A stretch of DNA of 64,000 nucleotides, from NCBI GenBank assembly GCA_002345705.1, contig DDWO01000012.1, positions 97,945 to 161,944 on the forward strand, in the 5' to 3' direction. This DNA is from Acholeplasmataceae bacterium UBA2284 (GTDB taxonomy: Bacteria; Bacillota_I; Bacilli_A; Acholeplasmatales; Acholeplasmataceae). Both the position numbers and the translations under genes were made by a program. Position 1 is the first letter of the stretch, and every line of letters starts with the position of its first letter. The notes beneath the pieces were generated by a model. It saw only the letters and a list, made by a program, of their open reading frames with translations. It searched no databases and was not told the DNA's origin. Shown here piece by piece: positions 33,198 to 40,690 of this stretch.

Positions 33198-34892
33198 ATG
33201 GCAAATATAAATGATTTCAAGAACATAATGGAGAAATCAAGACAGTATTTTAAATTTTTGAATATTGAAGAGACAGATAAAGTTATTCAAGCGAGATTAG
33301 GTTTTTATCTTTTTGCTATCGAGTGCATATCAGGTGTCAAAGATCTTGAAGAAATTGCAAAAGCTGTTTTGGATAATGAGTTCAATTCTAAGGTCTATAA
33401 AAAAGGAAATGACGATCTTGGAATTGATGCTGTAATTTTTGATAATGACACAAATCAAATCAGTTTATATATTTTTAAGTTTAATAAAGATTACAATGAG
33501 CAATCTAGACAAGGAGAAAATCCGGTAGCATTAGCAACTAAATTTTTATCTTCAGTTCGTTCTCAATCAAGTTCAGGAGCAAATGGTAAGACAAAGGAGG
33601 CTATAGAAGACATTATTGAAAGATTCAACTCAGACTCGATTTGGTCATTGACACTGAACTATGTTAGTAACGATTCCAAAGGGTTTGTTCAAGGTAAAGA
33701 GCCTATCATCAACGATTTAGAGAGCACATATGGCATGAGTGTTTGCAGTTATAAGTTAGATGACCTTTCCAATTTTATAACATTAAGTCCTAAGCCAATT
33801 ACAGCCAAGCTATTAATTGATAATCGAGCAATTCTGACTTATGAAGAACACGAATTATCATCGGAAAAATCATACTTATTAAGAATTCCAATATATGAGT
33901 TGGTGAAAATAACCTGTAATAATCAAGAAACAAGACATGAAATAGACACAAGAAAAATATTATCCATAATAAAAAATAGTGTTTTAAGTCATGATGTCTT
34001 GTTTGACAATGTCAGAGGGTATTTAGGTGATACAAAATACAACAAAAACATGATGTTAACATTAGAATTAGAACCTAATAAGTTTTTTGTCTATAATAAC
34101 GGAATAACAGCAACAGTTAATAATATCCATGCAGAATCAGTAAACGGCAACACTAAGTGGTCTTTTACTTTGGATAATTTTCAAATAGTTAATGGTGGTC
34201 AAACGCTAAAAACTATTTATAAAGTACTAGAAACTGAATATGAAGAAGCAACTTTTATTAGTGCTGAAGTTTTACTTAGAATATTTTCAACTAAAGGTAA
34301 GAGCGAGTTAACCAATAAAATAGCAGAGTATACTAACAGCCAAAATGCAATATCAGACACAAATCTTAAATCATTAAATTACATTCAACTTCAGATCGAA
34401 CAGTATCTTGAAATGAAAGATATTTTATATGTTAGAAAAGTTGGAGAAATCGGAGAAAAGAAAAAGAATTATAAATATAGAATATCAATGGAAAAACTCG
34501 CTCAAATTATTTACTCTGCAATGGGGTTCCCTGACAGAGCAAGTAATCAGAAGAAAAGATTGTTTAATACTTATTACTCCGATATTTTCGAGAAGAATTT
34601 CGATATTGAGCAAAGTGAAAAATACATAGAGACTTATTACAATGTTATTGAATTCTATAAATCATCCAACATAGATCATTTCGATCAAAAGTATTTCTAT
34701 GTTATTTACATGGTATATAAAAACATTTCTATAAACTTCTCGACTGAGTTAATTGAAAAGACACTTAAAGAATTTAAAATCAATGATTCGATTTCTGATT
34801 CTAGAAAGTTATTACAAGTTGCTTTTAAAGAGCATTTAGACAAAAATATCGATGCTTTTATTGTTGCAGAAAGAACAAGTATAGATAGTTAG
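33198..34892 (+). CDS. AIPR family abortive-infection-type protein
   Basis: The 564-aa protein has the AIPR signatures FFVYNNGITATV near residue 300 and FQIVNGGQTLKTIY near residue 331, plus an N-terminal region with LGIDAVIFD resembling a nuclease-fold metal site. AIPR proteins were named from lactococcal abortive infection and occur with restriction or defence genes; their mechanism is not settled. It has a TATAAT at 33165-33170 and GGGAGG before the ATG. No methylase or other restriction component lies beside it. The frame is intact, unlike many neighbours. Confidence 0.85.
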   Translation: MANINDFKNIMEKSRQYFKFLNIEETDKVIQARLGFYLFAIECISGVKDLEEIAKAVLDNEFNSKVYKKGNDDLGIDAVIFDNDTNQISLYIFKFNKDYNEQSRQGENPVALATKFLSSVRSQSSSGANGKTKEAIEDIIERFNSDSIWSLTLNYVSNDSKGFVQGKEPIINDLESTYGMSVCSYKLDDLSNFITLSPKPITAKLLIDNRAILTYEEHELSSEKSYLLRIPIYELVKITCNNQETRHEIDTRKILSIIKNSVLSHDVLFDNVRGYLGDTKYNKNMMLTLELEPNKFFVYNNGITATVNNIHAESVNGNTKWSFTLDNFQIVNGGQTLKTIYKVLETEYEEATFISAEVLLRIFSTKGKSELTNKIAEYTNSQNAISDTNLKSLNYIQLQIEQYLEMKDILYVRKVGEIGEKKKNYKYRISMEKLAQIIYSAMGFPDRASNQKKRLFNTYYSDIFEKNFDIEQSEKYIETYYNVIEFYKSSNIDHFDQKYFYVIYMVYKNISINFSTELIEKTLKEFKINDSISDSRKLLQVAFKEHLDKNIDAFIVAERTSIDS

Positions 34893-34900
34893 TTTTTATA

Positions 34901-35056
34901 TTGTCGGAGCAATTCATTGTGGATAAGTGGAATGGTGAATTCGACCAGTATAAGAATCCCAGTAATACAGTATACATAGAACAAGAAATAGGGAAAGATG
35001 CAATTAAATTTAGTGAATATTTAGTTAATAAGATAGGAGTTGAAAATAATGTATAG
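34901..35056 (+). CDS. Possible 51-codon ORF overlapping the nucleotidyltransferase gene
   Basis: A frame from a TTG at 34901 encodes SEQFIVDKWNGEFDQYKNPS and continues to a TAG at 35054-35056, overlapping the next gene by eight bases. It lacks a good ribosome binding site. The sequence looks protein-like (acidic, aromatic). It may be a truncated gene end or a short partner protein coupled to the nucleotidyltransferase. Confidence 0.3.
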   Translation: MSEQFIVDKWNGEFDQYKNPSNTVYIEQEIGKDAIKFSEYLVNKIGVENNV

Positions 35057-35663
35057 TTATATTGATATCGATGAAAGAAAAAAACTTACAGAAATATGTG
35101 AAGAAATACTATTTTCAGTACAAGACTCTGTACGAGAGTATTTCACCTTTGATTTAAGACTTATAGGCAGTGGAATAAAAAAACTAGTCACGAAAAATGG
35201 TGATACAGGTTATTTTGATTTAGATTACAATATTATTCTTAAGAAAGACAAAATGAATCTGCTTTCTAATCCGGATAAAATTAGACAGGTTTTTATTGAT
35301 GCTTTTAACGAATTCAACCCTCAATATGGTTTTAAGTATGCACAGGATTCAACATCAGTTATTACTTCGAAATTACAATACAAAAATCAACTCTATTTCT
35401 CTTTAGATGTTGCAATTATGAAAGAGGGGAATAACGGAAATTACTATAAACTTATTTTTGATAAATCTAGCAGCCGGTATATTTGGAATGAAGTGAAACA
35501 GTCAAAAGATTATATGACTAAGTTTAAAACAATCAAGGACAAAGGATATTGGCCACAGTTTAAAAACAGATATCTAGAACTCAAAAATATGCATCTTCGA
35601 AGAAATGACGGAATAAAATCATTTTCCATTTTTCTTGAAACAATTAATGAATTCTATAAATGA
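35049..35663 (+). CDS. Minimal nucleotidyltransferase (Pol-beta fold)
   Basis: The 204-aa protein has the nucleotidyltransferase metal site: GSGIKKLV (residues 40-47), then FDLDYNI with D57 and D59, and a third Asp in YFSLDVAIM (D120). All three catalytic acids are present, so the enzyme is likely active. The ATG at 35049 is chosen; the in-frame TTG at 35040 lacks support. The next gene encodes a HEPN-type protein 10 bases downstream, recalling MNT-HEPN toxin-antitoxin pairs, in which the nucleotidyltransferase modifies and silences the HEPN RNase. It is shorter than CBASS CD-NTases, so a cyclic nucleotide role is less likely. Confidence 0.72.
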   Translation: MYSYIDIDERKKLTEICEEILFSVQDSVREYFTFDLRLIGSGIKKLVTKNGDTGYFDLDYNIILKKDKMNLLSNPDKIRQVFIDAFNEFNPQYGFKYAQDSTSVITSKLQYKNQLYFSLDVAIMKEGNNGNYYKLIFDKSSSRYIWNEVKQSKDYMTKFKTIKDKGYWPQFKNRYLELKNMHLRRNDGIKSFSIFLETINEFYK

Positions 35664-35673
35664 GGTCGATACT

Positions 35674-36417
35674 ATGACATTTAATGATTTTATAGATAGG
35701 ATTAATATTCAGACTGATGAGATTGAAAAAGCTCATTATTATTGTGAACTCAAAGGGATAGAACTGCATTTTTCTATATTTGAGTATTTGACAAGCATGA
35801 AATCAGAGATTGTAAAATATTCTGAAATTGCAACAGCATACAGATACGACAAGCGAATTAGGAAGGTGCTTTATAAATTTATTGGTCTGTTTGAAGAATA
35901 TATACGCGCACACATCTCAAATAAGTTTTCAGATCAAATGGAATTGATTGACTGGATTAAACCCATAAAAAAAAGACTAAATCAGGGATTAAACTTGAGC
36001 GGTGCACTCGATGATATTTTATTTGGTGAACTGGTTTCTCAGGTAATTTTGTTTGAGGATGAAGAAAAATCCAATCTAATAAAACATACGGAATTTAACG
36101 ATCAAAACCTAAAAGCAATTGTTGAACTTAGGAATGCAGTTAGTCATAACCGTTTTCTTTTAAACTATCTCAAATTTAAAGATTGCATCATTAATAATGA
36201 AAAACGTTCATCATTGCATGCTAATTTGTTGAATTTTAGTTTTCACTTGAGTCCAAATATAAGAAAGCAGTTTATAAATGAACTTGATGAATGTAGGTTT
36301 CCTGATGATGGAAAACAAACTGGAAATATTAAGAATCAAACATCTTGGGAATTGTTAGAGGATATAATAATTAAAATATCTCATGAAGATATGGTTTTTA
36401 ATCCAGTGGAGGGTTGA
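35674..36417 (+). CDS. HEPN/Abi-like protein with RNxxxH motif
   Basis: The 247-aa helical protein resembles Abi_2 (AbiD/AbiF) proteins: YDKRIRKVLYKFIGLFEEYIRA in the first half and VELRNAVSHNRFLL near residues 150-163. R153 and H158 make an R-x4-H HEPN RNase motif with the typical Asn after Arg. HEPN enzymes of this type cleave RNA and cause growth arrest or abortive infection. Start ATG 35674 has GAGG eight bases upstream, just after the nucleotidyltransferase stop. With its neighbours it forms a likely toxin-antitoxin or abortive-infection operon. Confidence 0.7.
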   Translation: MTFNDFIDRINIQTDEIEKAHYYCELKGIELHFSIFEYLTSMKSEIVKYSEIATAYRYDKRIRKVLYKFIGLFEEYIRAHISNKFSDQMELIDWIKPIKKRLNQGLNLSGALDDILFGELVSQVILFEDEEKSNLIKHTEFNDQNLKAIVELRNAVSHNRFLLNYLKFKDCIINNEKRSSLHANLLNFSFHLSPNIRKQFINELDECRFPDDGKQTGNIKNQTSWELLEDIIIKISHEDMVFNPVEG

Positions 36418-36420
36418 AAT

Positions 36421-37152
36421 ATGGAAACAGCATTAATCATTAGTATAGTTAGTATTGTGTTTACAGGACTTTTTGGTTTATGGAATCTAAAAATCACTGT
36501 GGAAAGTCACAGAATGAGAAAAGATGAGTTTTATAGAGATAAGAAAAAATACCTTCAGGATGAGTATGATAAAAGGCCTAAACTTGATGTCATATCCTAC
36601 ATGAAAAACATGGATATGTTTGGATACAAACCACAGGAGAATGAGGTTGATTGTTTAGTTGTTCCAATTATTAACTATCAAAAGGTTAATAAGATAAGAA
36701 ATTTTACTTATGAGAGCAAAGTTGCAAATAATAATGAGTGGGTGAATATCCAATTCTCATTAGTAAACAATGGAAAGACAGCAATCAAGGAACTATACTT
36801 CGCTTGGAATTCTCCAGAGAATACAGCACTATTCGATGTAAAAAATGATGAGTATATACATTATATAGGTTTTGGAGCAATAAATTATAGAGTTGCATAT
36901 TTTGATGAAATTAAACCTGGTCAAGATATTTCACTAAAAATAAATTTCCATAAAGATTTAGTTTTCAGTAAATTGCTTTCTGCTGAAGCGAGCTTTTGGC
37001 TAATCGATACGTATGGTAACACCTGGGAGCAACCACTTTTTGTACATCAGGGGAAAATATATGATAGTAAACAAAAAACGTATAGAGAGTTTAATGATTA
37101 TACAAATTGGAAAGAAATCATAAAATGCTTTGATAATCCAGAATTGTGGTAA
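36421..37152 (+). CDS. Membrane-anchored protein with a beta-rich domain
   Basis: The 243-aa protein has one N-terminal membrane helix (ALIISIVSIVFTGLFGLW, residues 4-21), a charged linker (HRMRKDEFYRDKKKYLQDEY) and a beta-sandwich-like domain (VNIQFSLVNNGKTAIKELYF). The start lies three bases after the HEPN stop, with GGAGGG upstream, so it belongs to the same operon. Family unknown. The beta domain may face the cytoplasm given the short N terminus, but orientation is uncertain. Confidence 0.55.
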   Translation: METALIISIVSIVFTGLFGLWNLKITVESHRMRKDEFYRDKKKYLQDEYDKRPKLDVISYMKNMDMFGYKPQENEVDCLVVPIINYQKVNKIRNFTYESKVANNNEWVNIQFSLVNNGKTAIKELYFAWNSPENTALFDVKNDEYIHYIGFGAINYRVAYFDEIKPGQDISLKINFHKDLVFSKLLSAEASFWLIDTYGNTWEQPLFVHQGKIYDSKQKTYREFNDYTNWKEIIKCFDNPELW

Positions 37153-37171
37153 ATGGAGGTAAGTACTTATT

Positions 37172-38134
37172 ATGGACGAGAAGAGTCAATTATCGAATAC
37201 AAAAAAACTATACAAGTATGTATCATTATCAAGTTGGGATTTAGAAAACATTAGTAAGCACCAAGTTTTCATGAGAACTGCGACACTTTTTAATGATGTG
37301 TTTGATTCCACCTCTTACTATAATAGAAATGTTTTTAATATTCCATTAAAAGATCATATAGATAAAAATGGTATGAGTTTGCCGGATTCGTTGAATGCAG
37401 ATATACATACAATATAAGAAAAATTCAATGATACAGCAAATATTTCAGAAATAACTGGGATTCTTCACTCAAAGATTCTGTATTAATTTCATGTTTTTCT
37501 GAAGATAAGCAAAGCAACATTATGTGGGCTAATTATGGCGCCTTATACCAAGGAGCAATTATCGAATATGATGCAAATGAGTTGATAGAGTCAGCGAGAA
37601 GTCATCTGCTAGACTTGAAAAGAAAGAGGATGTTTAGTATTTCTGATGAAGTACTGAGACGAGGACCAATGTTGGAACGCGTCAATTACTCTAAGTATCG
37701 ATCAGATATATCTTCTGATTTGTTGAAAGCACACAATCTAATCTTGAAATATGGAGCACCTCAAGATTTTACGATCAGAAATATGATCAGATTAAGCTCA
37801 ATGATGAGGATTTCAAAAAACATCAAAGAACATTGTTTTATACAAAAGCAATTGATTGGGCATATGAAAAGGAGTGGAGATTGATTATCCCTAATTATTT
37901 CCCACAAAAGGCATGTCCATATACTTCAACAGGTAAGTCTCTAACTATAGAAATTAAACCTAAATCAATTATACTGGGTTTCAAACTACCACAAAAAAAA
38001 GCTAAAAAAATCATTCAGTTATGCATTGCAAAAATATAAATTTATATGGTTCAGGACCAGACCTGTTTTCAGATAAACCAATAATACCAGTTGAGCCACT
38101 AAATGAAACTTTCATAAATGAAATGTTGAAATAG
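37172..38134 (+). pseudogene. DUF2971 family gene broken by several frameshifts
   Basis: Pieces of one DUF2971 protein lie in successive frames: LYKYVSLSSWDLENI and ATLFNDVFDST (37172-37417), SVLISCFSEDKQSNIMWANYG (about 37470-37540, another frame), and FYTKAIDWAYEKEWRLIIPN (after about 37790, a third frame). A further shift in an A run near 38030 would add a tail ending at 38132-38134. DUF2971 proteins often occur in defence islands; function unknown. At least three lesions make it a clear pseudogene. Confidence 0.82.
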
Positions 38135-38168
38135 TTAATAGATTTTTTATTAAAGGGGAGGATACACT

Positions 38169-38951
38169 ATGTCAAGAAAATATACATTTGATAATGAAAG
38201 CAATATCCTTTCATATTATAGGACATTAAAAGAGAAACCACTAGGTTTTCCTCAGAGTGATGATTTATGGAGGATATATCAATCCACTATTGATGATGAA
38301 GCTTGGAAGAAATGGAGAAATACATCGGGGAAATCAGATGTACCTCCTGATTTTGTTAATCATGAAGCACATATTATGATGGAAGTAATGAGATTTGATG
38401 ATCAAGCAAAAAACAGCGGAAAAACTAATGAAGCAAAAGCAAAAGAGAATAGAACATTAAATGAATTCAACAAAAGTGGTATATTCGATGTGTTTCCAAA
38501 TGTAAGAGAAATTCATATTAATTCTCCAACAGATTTGAATACAAATGATGATCATAACTATAAGAGGTTTCAAGAGAATTTTAATCGAGTTGTGACAAAG
38601 CATTCTAAGAAGTCTATACAATACAGATTAAATTATCCAATGTATAAATTAGTATTTTTTGTTTTTGATGAATCTTCAGGTGTCTACTTTGAAACTAATG
38701 AAACGATTAAAGTCAAAATTAATATGAATATAATTGCTGCACCACATTTTTATTGGATTGATCAATTTATTGTTGAAACAATCAAAAATTGTGGAGCAGA
38801 TTATTTGATTTGGTTCAAACCTTATAATTCGTTTAGAACACCCTCAGGTACTAATGACGATTTTCCAAAAGTCATTATTTATGATGTAAAAAATATGAAG
38901 TTGGAAACAAAGAATTACGACTGCGACTTAATGTTTAGTAGCGAAATATAA
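38169..38951 (+). CDS. Unidentified 260-aa protein
   Basis: The protein has no membrane segment. Its N-terminal half is charged and helical; the second half is alternating beta and alpha (YKLVFFVFDESSGVYF, KVIIYDVKNMKLE). The pattern HEAHIMMEVMRFDDQAK near residue 65, followed by acidic beta strands, could be a nuclease-like fold, but no diagnostic motif is complete. The ribosome binding site GGGGAGG is strong. It precedes two further unknown genes on the same strand and probably forms an operon with them. Confidence 0.5.
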   Translation: MSRKYTFDNESNILSYYRTLKEKPLGFPQSDDLWRIYQSTIDDEAWKKWRNTSGKSDVPPDFVNHEAHIMMEVMRFDDQAKNSGKTNEAKAKENRTLNEFNKSGIFDVFPNVREIHINSPTDLNTNDDHNYKRFQENFNRVVTKHSKKSIQYRLNYPMYKLVFFVFDESSGVYFETNETIKVKINMNIIAAPHFYWIDQFIVETIKNCGADYLIWFKPYNSFRTPSGTNDDFPKVIIYDVKNMKLETKNYDCDLMFSSEI

Positions 38952-38986
38952 CCAATGTCAGACATTAATAATTCAAGGAGGAAAAG

Positions 38987-39607
38987 TTGAAAAAAGAGAA
39001 AAAAATAATATTAAGAAGTATTTTTGATAATATTATAGCCCCCATGTTACCAGGTAATCCTTTATATCAAACTTACAAACAAATTAGCGATGAGAAAAAG
39101 AGGGCTGAATTACATGAAAATTTAATTAATAGAGTTGAAAAGATAGAGCAAGAGAATGTTGCAAAAACTGAAACAGAAATATTTAATGCTTTAGTTATTT
39201 TGCACAATACTGTTATCAATTTAAATCTCAATGTAAAACTAGATCTTTATATTAACGGGTTCTTTAACTATACTTGTGGCTCATACTCACTCGAGGAGCT
39301 AGATCAACTATATAGTAATTTAAATGAATTAATGAGGATAGATGTTGATGAACTTAAGAAATTTAGTGAAGATAAGAATTATCAAGTGAACGATATATCA
39401 TTTGAAAGACTAGTTTCAAGAGGGTTAATTATCAACAACGTTGATAGAGATATTAGTGAGCACATTAGTCAAATCATAGATAACATCAAGAGTTCACTTG
39501 CAAATGACTCGAAGCATGGATGGGAATACATTTCAAATGAGGAGCTTGAAGTGAAGTATACGGTCTCAAAGTGGGGTCAAGAGTTTTTGAAATTCTTTAA
39601 TGTATAG
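38987..39607 (+). CDS. Unidentified 206-aa protein with C-terminal winged-helix-like segment
   Basis: The start is a TTG at 38987 with AAGGAGG six bases before it. The protein is helical and acidic. The C terminus (ELEVKYTVSKWGQEFLKFF) looks like the last helix of a winged-helix domain. No family is recognised. It follows the previous gene by 35 bases and is followed by an interrupted gene. Confidence 0.5.
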   Translation: MKKEKKIILRSIFDNIIAPMLPGNPLYQTYKQISDEKKRAELHENLINRVEKIEQENVAKTETEIFNALVILHNTVINLNLNVKLDLYINGFFNYTCGSYSLEELDQLYSNLNELMRIDVDELKKFSEDKNYQVNDISFERLVSRGLIINNVDRDISEHISQIIDNIKSSLANDSKHGWEYISNEELEVKYTVSKWGQEFLKFFNV

Positions 39608-39635
39608 TTGATATTTTATATTGGGGAGGATTAGA

Positions 39636-40217
39636 ATGCCATTCAAAGGAACAGATAAAAAAGCATATACTCGAGCAGGTAAATTCCCGAAACCTATTCG
39701 TTCTCTATTATACAGAACGTTTAAAATTAGAAACGACATGAATAGGAAAAATAAGATATCATAGTCGAAGATTAAAAGTAAGCAGAAAATAATCAACATT
39801 AACAAGTACAAGAAAAATACTCCATCTTTAGTTATTGAAAATCGCAAAGTTATCAAAAACAGAAAGTATGGCAGCAGAATTGAATTGGTTTATAATGCTA
39901 AATTGCGTCATGTTGATAGAAGAAAAATAAATCATTTATCAAAGGTCTTATTGCGAAAATTATCTAAGTATACATTTGATAAAGCTATCGATTTATCTAG
40001 TAGATCATTTCAGATTACTATAGGGGTTGTAAAAATAATCATTAGTATATGTGATATATATATGGATAGAGAAAAATATAACTTGATTGCAGAAGTCATT
40101 GTTAGTGAAGCAACAGTATTTGAAAACTATGAAACTCTTGAACCGTTTTTCAAAATGCACATCGATTTGTTCAATCAAATGCAATCTTTACTGAAAAAAG
40201 CTGTAATTCCTTTGTGA
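39636..40217 (+). pseudogene. Interrupted unidentified gene with internal TAG
   Basis: From an ATG at 39636 with GGGGAGGA upstream, one frame runs 193 codons to 40217, interrupted by a TAG at 39762-39764. The first part is very basic (KGTDKKAYTRAGKFPKPIRS); the last 110 residues are helical with a hydrophobic stretch (FQITIGVVKIIISICDIYM). The frame is maintained across the stop, so a recent nonsense change is likely. Family unknown. Confidence 0.5.
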
Positions 40218-40504
40218 CATAAACTTCTCTTATAATAGCGTTTAAGTAGAAGAATATTTTACTTCGGTATATACAAGGTTGATTAATCGACCAATCCGCT
40301 CGTTTCAACGCAACATTTTTGTGAGATTATACTTATTCAAAAGTGAAGAGAAATGGACAGTACTTATTGGACAATATTTATTGATTTAAAAAAAATACTT
40401 AGTTAAGACACAATTTGGGAATACATGAAAATGGATTGTATAAAGTATTTCTAACAGTCGTTTTCGATAGCTGTGTAGTCAGTAACATAGAAATCACATA
40501 ACTT

Positions 40505-40552
40505 AAAACAACCATTAAATACCTTCAACAAGTATCCTGTGGTTGTTTTTTT
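40505..40552 (+). terminator. Terminator at the right edge of the island
   Basis: AAAACAACCA (40505-40514) pairs with TGGTTGTTTT (40540-40549), with an inner ATAC/GTAT pairing, followed by T's. Confidence 0.85.
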
Positions 40553-40602
40553 AATGTAGATACACACTTTCTAAAAAAACTTTCAAACTATATATTTTCA
40601 TG

Positions 40603-40631
40603 TTCAAAGTATATCTGTTTTCGTGTATAAT
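40603..40631 (+). promoter_or_regulatory. Promoter of the carbohydrate operon
   Basis: TTCAAA (40603-40608), 17 bases, TATAAT (40626-40631). No catabolite-responsive element was recognised with confidence. Confidence 0.6.
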
Positions 40632-40690
40632 AAAAAATAGGAATACAAAATAAAAACTAAATCATTATGACAAAGAAAAACGAGGTTTAT

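Larger units (their letters stand above)
40218..40690 (+). other. Gene-free stretch between island and carbohydrate operon
   Basis: About 470 bases with no credible gene. It contains a strong terminator at 40505-40552 and the promoter of the next operon at 40603-40631. The remainder is AT-rich with no recognisable RNA, repeat or attachment site. It probably marks the right edge of the accessory island. Confidence 0.6.

Noticed and set aside
35049..37152. CBASS-type cyclic nucleotide defence system
   Set aside because: The nucleotidyltransferase is only 204 aa and lacks the extended CD-NTase C-terminal region. The HEPN partner fits MNT-HEPN better, and no typical CBASS effector or accessory genes are present.
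37172..38134. Programmed frameshifting in the DUF2971 gene
   Set aside because: There are several separate shifts, no slippery heptamer with a downstream structure was recognised, and neighbouring genes are also decayed.
39566..39856. 96-codon hydrophobic ORF on the minus strand
   Set aside because: It is antisense to a lysine-rich gene; the reverse complement of Lys/Asn codons gives Phe/Leu/Ile codons by default. No ribosome binding site supports it.
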